64,000 nt of DNA from Zhengitettix transpicula (GCA_037074705.1 CM073590.1:40385895-40449894), one strand, 5' to 3'; positions 35,603 through 47,658 are shown, counted from the stretch's first letter. A program made the numbers and translations. The notes: generated from the letters alone by a model not told the origin.

Positions 35603-36686
35603 TCACACTTTAGCACAATTCCTTGCCCACTGACATCTACCACAGGTTTGAACATCTATTACTGGAATATTTCCTCTCTCTCGGGCTGGTACAGTTTCTA
35701 CCTGACGACCTGCGTTATTGGCTGACGCCACTCGTACAGGCCTATTAACATTTTCGCTCACGACGCTACTTTCCGCGGCGCATTTTTCCAGTTCTTCCGC
35801 CGTTGCTACTTCTACTAATTGTGGCAAACTAACCCCGTCACCCAGCGATTTCACCAGATGTATAATCTCTGAGTCATATAATCCCGCTACAAAAGCAGTT
35901 TTTAAGTGATCTTGTAACATATTAACCGCTCCGTGAACATAATAACCAGCAGCGCGATTTTCATTAACTTCTAGCGCTGAATATTTTTCCCTCATTTCCC
36001 TATGGATTTCCATTCCTAACTTTTCTATCCTTCCAACCCACTGTTGCGAAGTTTCACCAGAAGTTTATTTACCTTGAAATAACAATAACGTATAATTTTT
36101 AAGTGAACGTCTAGTAAAATAATTATCCTCTAGAGCTTGTTTAATTTCTTCCCACGCGCTGTGAGGGCGATTGAGAAGTTTCTCTCTCACCTCACCTGAC
36201 ACCTTCGATTCCACAAATGTTAAAAGTAACCTTCGTTTATTCCGGCTTCACCGAATCTAAAGCAAGTTCTACGCTATCAATAAAACTTTTAAGTAGGGAA
36301 ATAGAACAATCAAAATTCAAGGTAATTAATTTCGCGGCTTCAGTTAATGACAAATACTCGTCATCAGGGTTCGGGTTATTAATACAATTAATTACTTTTT
36401 TTTAGGGCAACAGTTTAGGAGGCAGCTGGCCGACTATTCCAATGGGAATAGCGGACAACTCTTACCGTATGCCCAAGGTCTGTGACCCCGGAACATACAC
36501 CTCTCAGAACAGGCCGAGGTGCCTCGGCTTGTGGGAACCTTGATTCAAAAACGGAGAGGAAAAGGCATCTCCAATTGTAGCCCCTTCGTATCTCTCCTAC
36601 AAGGTTCTGCCTGCGAGAGAACATCCCTCGCAGGTATTGCCCTCGCAGGTCTTTCCAGGACAATTAATTACATTAGGGGTCTCCAT
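35603..36686 (-). pseudogene. gag: Gag of the second Ty3-type relic, split by a retroposon
   Basis: The C-terminal half is open at 35603-36013 (LKTAFVAGLYDSEIIHLVKSL, then a QLVEVATAEELEKC-like helix). It ends in an incomplete zinc knuckle (CGRCQWARNC). The N-terminal half (about 36035-36383) is frameshifted. The start codon lies at about 36686, and only some eight codons precede the inserted retroposon (36396-36659). One copy of the 12-bp target duplication lies on each side, and the reading frame is consistent across the insertion point, so gag was interrupted after the element had integrated. Confidence 0.8.
36396..36659 (-). mobile_element. GC-rich poly(A) retroposon, copy 4, with 12-bp TSD
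   Basis: Flanked by ACAATTAATTAC at 36384-36395 and 36660-36671. Read on the minus strand it starts with the GCGAG/CTCGC hairpins (36603-36655), runs to GGAGGCAGC...AACTGTTGCCC and ends TAAAAAAA before the duplication. This copy defines the orientation and retrotransposition mode of the family. Its 3' half (the GTGGGACAAG... part) is missing, so it is internally deleted or a shorter subfamily. Confidence 0.85.
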
Positions 36687-38855
36687 TTTTAATTCTGTTA
36701 AGTTTAAATCTACTACGAGCAAAGGATAAATTACACTAGTAGTTTGACTTTCTACTTCACACTTTGGCCTGGGCGAGCTTAATAACTTAGCTTTTACACT
36801 TGGCCTGGTTTCTATAGACATATGAGATTTGAATGTATCACTTCAGGAATTGACTCACCGAAAAATCTCGCTGGGTGTCTCTGGAGATGAAACTCGTCCT
36901 CTCAGGATGGGAACCGCGTAGCGTACATGAAACTCCTTCGACCGCCTCGTCGCAGGATATCGCATCGGTGTCGTGATGATGGCCCCTGTAATCGGTGTCG
37001 GATGAGAAGTGTATCCGTTGATACGTCCCGTTGCCAGTCAGATGAAAGAGGTCTGGTATTGCCAATATTGGCGTGGAGTTGTCTCTGTATGTAATGTCCA
37101 TACTCGCTTAGCTTCCGGCCAGCCAGTTATCAGGCGCGCCTCGCCGCGTTGCTAAGTCAGCAGGAGTATCAGTCGGTGCCTCCTGGACAATACTGGAATA
37201 GTAACAAATTAAGGTTCTCTCCAGCGTCCACTTAAATTGTATGTGTTTCACCCTAAATTTTCGTTGTGCGTGCTAGTGTCGTTCTCAGAAGTCAAACACT
37301 TATGCCGCCAATAGCGCCCAGAAAACACGTCTCTGAAGTCGCCTCCTACGCGAGCAGTCAAAAGCGTTGATCAGGCGCCCGCAACTGGTCTCGAAGTCGG
37401 CTGAACACCCGATCAAGTCCACCTAACGTGGGAAATCCCAAAACGCTTACACCATGCAATGTTGCCGCCCGCCGCGACCAAAGCCACTGGTTGGAGTGGT
37501 GAGGGCGATTACAAGAAAAAGAGGGGAAAATAAGAATTGAGAGGAAGATGATAGGGGCTGTTCGGCGTCAAGTTAGCATGACGTACCCAGCATAGGCATA
37601 TCAGTTATTCGGGTTAATTAATTCGGAAGACAATTGAAGAATAAAGAAGATTTATTGAATAAATACAGGAAGAAGGAACTAGGGTGACCAACCTAGTGAG
37701 TCCCTGAGGTCAGACCTCAAACCACCCAGGTGCCCCTCCTTGGCTCGACCGCGCGCATGAATCCAGTGTTGGCGACTATGGCGCTCGAGGCTACACGCGC
37801 CCAACGGAACTCGACCAAGTTCGCAGGTGTCGCTTGGAGCGCGGAATTTGCTGATGCAGGCTCAGCAATCTGCCAACACGGCTCGCACCCGTCCGGTGGA
37901 AAAAATACTGGAGCTGTCTCGGCGTGTAACGCGCAAATGAGTTGCTTAGGGCACCCAGAAGTTAATAAAATCATATAAAATATTACATCTCGGAGAGCCT
38001 GTATGCGGCGGTGGTATTCAATGAATGTAGTGTTCTTCCGGAATGGCAAACTGAATAGGCCAAATGTTTTCCAGAAAGTCTAAATGAGCCTGAATTATCC
38101 GGATTTTCTCGCCATATCGGTATTGGAGGATCTTCTTTGTCTCTTCATACGATTCTGCAATTACAGCCTTCTGCTCCACAAGATTCTTCGGTTCGCCCTC
38201 TAGAAGAAATGTGTTTGTTTATGGAACTTATGGAACCATCTCTGTCTATACAAGATTCAAATTGCTCCCAGGAACGAGCCCAAGTTTGTGAATGTGAAAG
38301 CGTTGTTTGGGTAATTTTGGTAGAAAATTCCTCTTCTGTGAAACTTAAATTTGAGGTAGCAGCAGTCAACTTTGACTCTAATCTGCGTGAAACCCTTTGA
38401 ATTGTACGCTTTACTGTAGCTATATATTCTTCACATATATCTGCATCAGTCCACGGACTGCCCTAGCGCTACGGTCAAGCTTCATCGTTCTCACCTGCTC
38501 AACAGTGTCACAGGCGTACATTCACAGACCATCCGTTCCCAATGTCTACCAGCAAGGCTTACTCATCTATAAAAATTTTCCGCAGGCTTTCGACAATGGA
38601 CTGATCGTCTCTTCACTAAAATTTCTAACACAAGAATGTGGCAGATTGTTGAGCTTTACTGGTGGCGCAGGGCGGGTGGAGAGGTATAGTATGCAATAAA
38701 GTGCCACAGCCCGTACTCGGAAACTAAAAGCACTCGCATGGTCAGCTGGCTGCCTAGAAGTAGCGCGTGTGACGCAAGGCCGGCGGTTTAAAGTGTTCAG
38801 TATGGAGGCAGAAATACTCAAAGTTAAAACAAAATATTAAGTTCTTAAAATTAAG
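36687..38855. other. GC-richer non-coding DNA upstream of the second Ty3 relic
   Basis: Probably the leader and 5' LTR remains of the minus-strand relic. A TGCA/TGGTGT junction lies near 37452, and 37560-37640 resembles 33371-33445. Open frames at 36597-36821, 36838-37101, 37717-38049 and 38145-38369 (minus) and 37730-37978 and 38137-38400 (plus) have no recognised domains. Confidence 0.35.
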
Positions 38856-39283
38856 AAAACAGGGCACCTCGGCCTGTTTTAGGTGTTCCGGGGTAGCAGA
38901 CCTTGGGCATACGGCAAGAGTTGTTCGTTGTTCCCATTGGAACAGTCAGCCAGCTGCCTCCTAAACTGGTCGAGGAACGGAGACGGGAATGCTGCGTCCT
39001 CACAGCAAACTCCTCTCCCGCTATCGGAAGGAAGGGCGTGGGACAAGTACCCAATGTCCGATCTACCTGATGCAGGTTTTTCTACGGTTTGTCCTGCATT
39101 ACTTTTAGGCGAATGCCGGGTAGGATCCTTAAAATATAGCCCGGGGGCCCTAGTTAACACTTGGCTACATTCCTCTACCCTTCCGCATCCCCCCTTTCAA
39201 ATCCCTTTCCTATGCTATAAGAGGGGAATTGCCACTACGTGGATTATCCTATACGTAGCCTGTCTACACCTAAAACAAAAATC
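38856..39283 (+). mobile_element. GC-rich poly(A) retroposon, copy 5
   Basis: Sense copy from GCACCTCGGCCTGTTTTAGG to GTAGCCTGTCTACACCT and an A-rich tail. It lacks only the 5' hairpin region. The sense strand is open for 135 codons (38883-39290). The reading contains GRAWDKYPM, LPDAGFS and LLLGECRVGSL, motifs shared in-frame with the copies at 59.9 and 62.2 kb. Confidence 0.85.
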
Positions 39284-39811
39284 TTACTAAATTAACTTAT
39301 GTGCTGTAGCACATATACACCTGTCGCAACTGTAGATGACACTGGCACCAAATTCTCTTGTGTTAACAGAAACTTTGTGGCTTCTCTCTACTACCAGCAA
39401 CAACGCAACGGAGTGCTGTCCGTTTGTGAGCACATATCTCATGTTGATGTTATTGTCGGTTCGCTATTTCTAACGGTGGTCGAGGTCGCTGCCAACTGGG
39501 CTTATTGTGAGAATTATTCCATAAATATCAGTTTCAGTTTGAAGTTGTTGCACTGTTCCCGCTGCAAATTTTTGGTAATTATATACAGTGCTTAGTAGCA
39601 CCAAATTGTTTACTTCTTTATACGAGTCTCTCCTAATCTGATATAGAATAATTGAACTGTTTACTTGTGCGTCGTACGTCCTGTTTTCAGCGAGTTGTTT
39701 ATGATTTTTCCCAAAAGTAGACATGAAAGGAAGGTATTTACGTATCATCGCTACCGCAGCAGAAAAAGAAGTCAACATGCCAAAATAAAACATTTTATTT
39801 AAAAACGAAGT
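39284..39811. other. Sequence adjoining the Merlin-like relic
   Basis: The minus frame 39470-39817 (115 codons) abuts the transposase fragment but does not show the expected DDE motifs. It may be unrelated sequence or a badly decayed continuation. The plus frame 39299-39595 is not recognised. Confidence 0.3.
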
Positions 39812-40145
39812 AGGCAATCGGATTTCTTTGGTTTATTCTCCATATCCAACACACATAATTCACGCATGTAATTGTTCCAATCTATAACAGTTTTATCCGA
39901 TAAATCAAGTTGCTTTTGACAAATTTTAATCGACGTCAACTCCTCGCACCAGCAGTGTATGAATCACAAAGCTGAACAAAATGGAATTCTGCTTCCCTCA
40001 AACCACTTGTCTTTTCTAAGTTCCACTTGCTGATCACACTGTCTTAATTACAATTCCAAAACTTACGATTACCGAAATAAAGTTTCATGTCATGGAAATT
40101 TGTACATTTTCGTTCTTTTGGTAAAATATTTCGCCACTGAAAAAA
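39812..40145 (-). pseudogene. Merlin/IS1016-like transposase fragment
   Basis: On the minus strand, split over frames, there is WRNILPKERKC, then MKLYFGNRKFWNC (a two-cysteine zinc-binding pattern), then LRKDKWFEGSRIPF, CWCEELTSIKICQKQL and VIDWNNYMREL. This order is the N-terminal half of Merlin-type (ISXO2-like DDE) transposases. Two in-frame stops and a frameshift lie inside it. The DDE catalytic half is not recognisable downstream and no terminal inverted repeats were found. The assignment is by motif pattern from memory and is fairly secure. Confidence 0.7.
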
Positions 40146-41063
40146 TAAAATTGCATATTTTCTGTTTTTGGCAAATCCCAAATGAGCATTTTCGTAGCAC
40201 TAAAAATGGCGTAAAATCAGCAAACAAAAAGGCAACAAAGAATCCAAAAAATAAAACTGCCTGCGCGTGCGAACAACAAGATTTGACTTTATTGGCGCAT
40301 TAGCACAACTTTTTCTGATGCGGTGGCGTTAATAAGTACCGAAAGGACTTCAAGTTGTTCGTAAAGTTGAATAGTCCGTGGATATTTTGGGGAATTTGAA
40401 AGAAAATTTCGGCTACCATGATATACCTGGCCGCGTTTGCGACAGTTTTAAGATGTTCATCAAAGCCATATGGGTTCTTAGTGGTTCGCCAGCAGAGAAT
40501 CCGAGTTCGATGAGGTCGATGGGTCCTCGGTTCAGAACACTAAAAAGAGGTGCAAAATTTCGTGGCTTTTAGACCACAAAAACTTTTCCCGAGGCCTTTC
40601 GAATTGGAAAACTTGGATTTTTCACTAATAGCCGCAACATATACAAGTTGGAAAAAAGTACCCGATATTTTGTGGGGAAAGATGTATACAGTTGCTAGGC
40701 TACGTGCTCATTACCGAGCTTTCCTGATTTATTAAGCTAACTAAATTCAATAAGTTTGTAGTTACGTATCAGTAGAAAGCTAACAAGTAATCTATGGAAA
40801 GATTTATAACGTCAAGACAAACATTTCAGTCGGACTATAGTCTGAAGTAGAGTAGCTTAATAAATCAGTAGAAAAGCTATGTAAAAAATTGCCTCCGCTT
40901 TAATTATATTAATATTGGACAGATTTACGTTAATTTTTTGTATATGACGTTATAACCCCAGCAGCCGTGTTTAGAGTAAGTTTCTTATACATCAACTTCA
41001 ATTTAGGAAACTAGGAAATGTGTAAGTCAGTGTTGAGTAAGAACAATAAAACTATACATTATA
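40146..41063. other. Non-coding DNA
   Basis: No recognised gene. About 40320-40700 has balanced composition and two short open frames without known domains; it could be an unrecognised transposon fragment. Confidence 0.4.
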
Positions 41064-42339
41064 CCACTTTGATCAAAAAGTAAGGTGAAATTGTCATTTA
41101 AAACTCCCGGGTATTAGGAAGGCAGGTAAATTTTTTTCCCTCGGTTGGTAGGACTGTCTATATTTGCCAAGCGTCTGTTTGTTAAAAGGTTTAATTATCT
41201 CCGAGTTACACGTGTTTTTGTAAACAACCAAAAGTGAATTTTTCGATTTTTGCAATGGGTGATTTTGTTGAGCAAAGAACTTGCATCAAATTTTGTTTGC
41301 GGAACGAATATTCTTGTGCGGACACGTTGAAAATGTTGTGATCAAACTGTGGCACAAAAAACGTTTATAAGTGGTACAACGAGTTCAAAGAGGGCCGAGA
41401 ACGCGTTGAAGACGAATCGCGGTCTGGACGACCATCAACGTCTACCTACGAGGGCCACGTCCAAAAAATCAAAGATTTGGTGCATGAAAATCGTCGTTAG
41501 ACAATTAGAGATCTCGCTGATAGTGTTGGAATATCATTTGGCTCAGCCCAAACCATTTTGAAGAATGTTTTGTGTCTCAAACGCGTCAAGTCTTTATTGG
41601 TGCCAAAATCGCTCAATTTTTTGGGAAAAAAAAGCGTCGCGTTGATATGTGTGAAACTTTGCTGTCTGACTATCAAGACCACTTGAAATGCATCATTACT
41701 GGAGACGAGACTTGGATTTACGCATACGACCCTGAAACCAACGTCCAATCCAGCGAATATCGTGCAAAAGGTGAAGCAAGACCGAAAAGACCACAGCAAA
41801 GTCGATCGAAAATCAAGGTCATGTTGACAGTTTTCTTTGATTATCGTGGTGTGGTGCACTATGAATTCCTCCCGTGGGGTAAAACTGTCAAAAAAGAATA
41901 TTATTTGAGCGTTATGCGTCGTTTGCGTGAAGCTATTCGTCTGAAACGGCCGGAATTATGGGCGAACAACTCTTCGTTCCTTCATCACGATAATGCACCA
42001 TGTCATGCTGCATTGGTTCTTTTTTGCCAAAAACTAGACTCATATCGTTCCGCAACCACCGTATTCGCCTGATTTGGCTCCGTGCGACTTCTGGCTATTC
42101 AGCAAACTCAAAAGGCCAATGCGGGGACGCCGTTTTGACACGATTGAGGAGATAAAAACCGAATCGAAGAAGGTCTTAAAGGCTATACCGGAAAAAGACT
42201 ATTCCGACTGTTTCGAGGACTGGAAAAAGTGCGTTTTATCGGACGGGAATTACTTTGAATGGGATGAAATTGATTTGGAAGAATAAATAAATAATTTATA
42301 TTTTATAAATAAATTCACCTTACTTTTTGTTCACAGTGG
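41064..42339 (+). mobile_element. Mariner element with TIRs and TA target duplication
   Basis: The 1276-bp element is flanked by TA on both sides (41062-41063 and 42340-42341). Its ends are imperfect inverted repeats of about 28 bp sharing AAAAAGTAAGGTGAA; the left begins CCACTTTGATC and the right complement CCACTGTGAAC. Length and ends are those of a full-size mariner. The single gene inside is disrupted. Confidence 0.95.
41255..42286 (+). pseudogene. Mariner transposase, broken
   Basis: The ATG at 41255 starts the DNA-binding domain (WYNEFKEGRERVEDESRSGR near 41375). It has stops near 41338 and 41500 and a frameshift near 41575. The catalytic domain is largely open at 41572-42072: TGDETWIY carries the first aspartate and HHDNAPCH the second. 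After another frameshift near 42050 the frame at about 42055-42286 gives YSPDLAPCDFWLF with the third aspartate (D,D34D triad of mariners) and ends EWDEIDLEE. All three catalytic residues are present but the gene is broken at least four times. Confidence 0.95.
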
Positions 42340-42699
42340 TATTTTAAATATTTTCAAGGATTCGCAAATACCAATTTTTCACCCATTTGTGGCGTAAATG
42401 GTAATTTGTTATTATTGCAAATGTATAATTAGAAAAATAAATCATTAAAGAGTGTGAAAATCGACAACTGATTCTTATTTCGACGTATCTATTATAATTT
42501 AACAATTATTTCATTATTTATTGATCGGGAAAGTTAAGAAGAAAACGTCTAAGAACTCACGAGACTATGTTAATTCGACAATGCGGAAGATAATTTCTCA
42601 GAATAGGAATAAAACATAAAAATAATATTTTCAAAGAATTAAATTAAGATTTACGTTTGACTTATCTCTTAATATTTATAATAAATTAGCGTTTTTTAG
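42340..42699. other. AT-rich non-coding DNA
   Basis: Nothing recognised. Confidence 0.5.
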
Positions 42700-43340
42700 T
42701 CCAGGTTAGCATAGAGTCACATCCTGGTCTGCCAAAAATTTCATATTTGGCTTATCTTTCTCGCAAAAGCTTATTTCTCGGCAACTGTAAGTAATTAAAA
42801 TGGTTGAAATAGCAGGTCACTGTTTACGGGTGGGGGTGCGATTGACTCGTGGAATTACGTTTGGCGCCTTTTCGATGGCGACGCGACGATCTGAAGTTGG
42901 CGACCGCACAGAGCCGCGTTGTTTATTGCTGCCGATGGAATTATCGGCCCAGAGCGGGGGTTTCGCCTCTGACGTTTTAATACCACTCTTTGTTCGCGAC
43001 TGCAATCGCCCTAGTCCACAACAAAGGGCCAGTGTGTGGCTCGCACGTGCGCAGAGCAAGACAATGCCTCTCACCCTTATTAAAAGGCCCAGAGCAGAGT
43101 GCATATGTCAGACTAATGCAATAACTTTGCGTATGGGATCACTCGTCCAGAAATTAGTAGCGCTTTGTCATGGCCCTCGCTTCAATAGATACTACTCACA
43201 TAATGCATGCATTATTGGGGTAGGACATCCGCCTAAAGAATATTCCAATAGCACAAAGGAGAAGTGGATCTTTCCGTTCATATTATGTCAGCATACAGAA
43301 TTGGGGAATTATAGTCAATTAAACGGATAACCTGAGCAAA
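42700..43340. other. GC-rich island with a 176-codon open frame
   Basis: GC- and CpG-rich block in AT-rich surroundings. The plus frame 42800-43330 is open for 176 codons and the minus frame 42817-43104 for 95. Neither has a recognisable domain, and the plus product is unlike a folded protein. The block contains GCATATGTCAGACTAATGCA and the palindrome ATAATGCATGCATTAT, more like conserved regulatory DNA than coding sequence. An unrecognised exon cannot be excluded. Confidence 0.35.
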
Positions 43341-43469
43341 AGTAAAGTGTTCCAATTTTTTTGTACCTTAAACTAACGTAATAATTTATTATTAATTTTT
43401 ATTTAATAAATAACTTTAGATCAGCTTTTTTCAAATGCGGAATGGCAGTAAATTGTGAAAACTTTATGT

Positions 43470-43925
43470 TTACTTTATTGCCAGTCATACGAGGTGTATC
43501 TTCAATTTCCTGCAACACTAATATGAATCATGCGTCACCATATTTTTTTATTTATGTAAACGTAGTTCACCTTTTCAACTGAGCAGAATATTTAGTCGAT
43601 ATTATGGATATATGTCAAGTTTTGTGTTTATTCTTGTGTAATTCTGTATTTTATGGTGTTTAGTTCTCGGATCATTAATTAGTTACTAGTACGTTTTTTT
43701 TATAAGAACTGTAAATTTTATGCCCTTGGTATGGTTAATAAATTATTATTTTTGTTATTATTAATATATTTTACTTATGTTGGACAGGGAAATTTGTGTT
43801 CCCGAATTTTAGTATTTTTATGTTAACTTCTAGTTATTTGTAATTGTAGCATCCAATTATATTGTATTGAAGTTTTAGGTCTTGACGTATCCTAATGGAC
43901 TAATGGAATAAATCAATCAAATCAA
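43470..43925 (+). mobile_element. Possible LINE 3' UTR with AATCAA tail
   Basis: Ends ...CTAATGGACTAATGGAATAAATCAATCAAATCAAAT, a short-tandem tail preceded by a polyadenylation-like AATAAA, as in many insect LINE 3' ends. No coding part is attached. Confidence 0.35.
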
Positions 43926-45202
43926 ATATATACTGAAATTGTGTGGGATACCCATTGAGTTCAGGTCTACTCAGTGAAACTGGAGCCTCATAAAATCGGT
44001 GTGAACATCGTGTTTGAAAACATCTAAGCTTGAATTGAAAGATTAAACAAGATCGTCTCGTTTTTTGAAGGATACCTATTGAAGCTGTTGATGCATTAAA
44101 ACAGGTGGTACATTGGTGAAGGACGTATCAATTAAAAAAGGGGAAAAATTAATTCAACTCGAACTGATAACGGGACACAGAATCATGTTCCATTAGAGAC
44201 AGGAAATTAGAAAATTAAAGAAATTCAATGTTAGCAATTCGGTGGCCAATAAATTAAATTGGAAAAGCCTTCAGGAAAAATTAAGCTTAGGCCACAAAAA
44301 ATTATTTATTGCTGCGACTTTAACGTTAGAAACTTTGTCTTACTTGTATCTTTAAGTGAGGCAATACATCAAGGAAAGAGGAAAAATTAATTATTCAAAA
44401 CCGGTTTGTTCGACGATGTTAAGTTTCAAATACAATGTCGTGTAGAGAGACTTTTTCAAAACTGCGCCTTATTAGTCTTGCATGTTGGCACATTCAATCA
44501 TTAACTATATTTGTGACAAATATCAGAATCCTGTATGAAAAAATCTGAAGTAGACAGTCTGAAATAGAAAAAAGAATCACTATCTTACTGAAATGAGTTA
44601 ATTAATATAATCAACTTCCTGAAACAGAAATACTAAAATTTATATCAATTAAGTATTAATTACTTCATTAAAGGTCAATCCTTCCATTTGACTGGTTAAT
44701 TAATTAAGCTACGTTTCCGTTGATGTAAATATTCTTTGGGTACTATAATAATGTGCATATACATTTAAAGTAAAAAATACTTTTACGTTAAGTGTATCAT
44801 TAATTGGGTACAATTCCTGGCTCATTCCACTCCCTTTAAATCAGCCCATATTTCCTAAAAGGTTTTTATAATATGGGATCATACTAATTGAAATCTAACT
44901 TCAGCATTTGGCAAAGATGATGCAACAGAAAATTAATCCTGATTATTTAATAAAAAGGTTTCTTCGACAAATTTTTCCTGCTGTTTCCGGACTATTAATT
45001 GGACAATTTTCAGATCCACGAGAATCTCAAGTCATGAGCATTACGCTTATTTACAAAGCGCTTCAATTACCAAGTATAACATTCGTTTTTATGACTTGTG
45101 GGTTTGTATCCGGATTCAGGACCCGGTACATTGTGTGTTTGTGTGTGTGAAGATAGGTTATGTATATGGGAAAAAATGGTATGTCCGCTCCCCTCTTATT
45201 AT
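43926..45202. other. AT-rich non-coding DNA
   Basis: No recognised feature. The 80-codon plus frame 44908-45150 has no domain. Confidence 0.45.
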
Positions 45203-46484
45203 AGGGCATTTCTTGTGGCGTGCCTCAGGGCTCAATATTAGGTCCCCTGCTTTTTCTTTTGTATATTAACGATCTTCCAGAATATATGGACCCTATAAAA
45301 TCTGTCTTATACGCAGATGACACTAATTTGTTAATTACGGATATTGATTTAAATAATCTCAATGCGAAGATTGAGATTGCATCTAGAGACCTAAATACTT
45401 GGTTCGCCGCCAATAAATTAACGCTCAATGCACAGAAAACTAATTTAGTTCGTTTTACAACAGAAACCAACAACATCGTAACGGATAAGTTCTCTGATCA
45501 TGCGACTTTCCTCGGCTTGCAAGTCGACATGAAATTAAAATGGAACTTGCACATTGATCGCCTCGTGCGCAAACTTAGTTCTGTTTGTTACTCATTGAGA
45601 CTATTGACGCAACAAGTTGATACCAAAACTGCTTCACTAGTCTATTTTGCCTACTTTCATTCACATATGTGTTACGGTATTGCCAACTGGGGCAATTGTT
45701 CTCGTAGTGTGGATGTTTTCAAACTGCAAAAACGAGCCATTAGAATTATATCAGGTTCAGATGCTAGAGAAAGCTGCAGGCCGCTGTTCAAAAGACTCCA
45801 TATTCTGACTCTACCTAGCGCTTACATATTAGAAATACTAAAATTTGTTAAACGCAACATGAACCTTTTTGCAAGTAACGGGGACAATCATGGCTATGAC
45901 ACAAGAAACCGTTCAGTTTTTAGGTCTGACAAGCACAGCCTCAGTCTCTATGAGTCTAGCGTTCATTATTCCGGTATCGCACTATTTAACAGCCTTCCTG
46001 ATCATGTAAAGAACATCAACAACTACAACTTATTCGTAAAGGAGAGTAAAACTTACCTTTGCAATGGAACTTATTACTCCGTACACGAATTTTTGAATCG
46101 GTCTGACATTCGTTGAACTGCCTTGCCTACAAAATTGCCGAATATGCTATATATATGTAAATAGTTTGTCCAGTTTTCCCCTTTTGGTTCTGTTTTCCTG
46201 CCTCTGCTTTCTGTTTTAGTAAACATCTATGACGACATCCCTCCGTACCTAGCGACAGGAGATTAATACCAGGAAGTGTTTTGTGTCGTGTGCGTGTTTC
46301 CTAAAAATAGTGTGTATGATTGTAGTGACTAGACTAATGTAAACAGATATGAATTTTTGTGTGTGTTTTTGTGTATTATAAGTTTATATGCAATTTATCT
46401 ACTGTACATTTGTGACGAATCCTATTTCCTCTTTAGAGGGCTAATGGTGAATAAATCTATCTATCTATCTATCTATCTATCTAT
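45203..46484 (+). mobile_element. 5'-truncated LINE (CR1/Jockey-like)
   Basis: Begins inside the reverse-transcriptase coding region (GISCGVPQGSILGP), runs through the stop at 46116 and a 3' UTR of about 330 bp, and ends AATAAA(TCTA)n at 46449-46484. Truncation at the 5' end and a short-tandem-repeat tail are typical of target-primed integration of CR1/Jockey-group LINEs. Confidence 0.85.
45205..46116 (+). pseudogene. LINE reverse transcriptase C-terminal part, open
   Basis: About 300 codons without interruption. PQGSILGPLLFLLYINDLP and the catalytic YADD (LYADDTNLL) define the palm. NKLTLNAQKT and FLGLQVDMKLKW follow, then the C-terminal region with YFAYFHSHMCYGIANWG, QKRAIRIISG, ILTLPSAYI, YDTRNR and LFNSLPDHVK, characteristic of CR1/Jockey-superfamily LINEs. 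Endonuclease, ORF1 and the N-terminal third of the polymerase domain are absent. The long intact frame suggests a fairly recent insertion, although the fragment is incapable of movement. The first ATG in the frame is at 45220, but translation would not naturally begin there. Confidence 0.9.
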
Positions 46485-46770
46485 AGTTTTATTAGCTACT
46501 ATTTGGCATTTTCCCGGTGGCAGAAATATCTGCAAAATTATATAACATAATACAACTTACAAAATGTATGAGTAACCTAAACTATTATTAACTGACTTTG
46601 GAAAGTATTTTTTACTTGAAAAAAAAATCAGGAACTCCCCCCCCCCCAATGTAATTTCACTGCATTTCACTATCTTTTGTTATTCTTTCTTTTTATAAAT
46701 CACTTCACTTCAACGCTAACTTACGCTGACCAGTTAAAAATTAATAAACATAATAAGAAAATAAATATAT

Positions 46771-47655
46771 TGTAGTAATTAGTAATTAATCCATTGTTAT
46801 AATTGCAAAGTAAAGGACTCATTATTAGAGTATATAAAGCGTGCACCGCAACACAGGCGGCACGCGACACAAAGAACCATTGTTGAGACGTACGCATTCA
46901 AAAAAATCTACGAGACGAACAGCAGTCAACGGGGAGAAGCGAAAGAGTTCAGTTGCAAGTCGGACGGCGGACAAATATACATCTACAGACGCTGCAGGTT
47001 GAAACAATTAAAAGGTTTCAACTCAGTGGTTTGTCTGCCACAAACAGTAACCTAATAAGTCATGCCGCAGTAAATACTCAATAAGTAAAGAGACCGTCAC
47101 CAATGTCATCGAGAGAAAGTTGGTAATAATCTGACTGACCATTAATTCGGAAGTAGTAGCCGTTTCCAGCTGAGAGAACCTAAAGTTTCGACAGTGTTTT
47201 GTAACCAATTTAAATTCAGTGATATCCCCAAAAACGTGTGCACAGAAAACCCCAAAATTGAGACCTGGTCGGCCGTAAGTAAAAAAAACTCTAAAATTTA
47301 TTTGTAAACCATTTCTTTAAGATACGTCAGATCGTTCTTCAATTATTTCTTTTCTTTAATTATTCATTTCTTTAATTGTTTTGTTAGTTAATTTAAATTC
47401 AATCTGTAATCTTATTGTCATCCGCAACAAAATTCGTCGAGGTTTAGACGAATTAACTTCAATAAAGGCTAAATGTAATTATAAATTATTGTAAATTCAA
47501 TTCACCCATTTATCAAACCCAGTAAAGACCCTGAGATTCTAAATATTATTGTGTAATTTTTTATATTGTATTTAAAACTTTAATAAACTTGATTAATTGT
47601 TCAAATAAATATTCTTTTAATTAGCCACAGCCATCAGTCTTTTTAAATTATTACA
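46771..47655 (+). repeat. 5' LTR of the non-autonomous element
   Basis: Starts TGTAGTAATTAG and ends AAATTATTACA. A TATA box (TATATAAAG, 46831-46839) and an AATAAA signal (about 47461) give it promoter and polyadenylation functions. It carries 14 bp (near 46885) missing from the other LTR. Confidence 0.92.
46831..46839 (+). promoter_or_regulatory. LTR TATA box
   Basis: TATATAAAG followed by GCGTGCACCGC; the same sequence occurs in the 3' LTR at 50631. Confidence 0.6.
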
Positions 47656-47658
47656 AAT

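Noticed and set aside
42817..43104. 95-codon minus frame
   Set aside because: Shadow of the GC island; overlaps a longer frame on the other strand and neither resembles a known protein.
46831..47210. Frames inside the LTRs of the 46.8-kb element (also 50603-50993)
   Set aside because: Present in both LTRs but short, without domains, and they overlap the promoter and untranslated parts.
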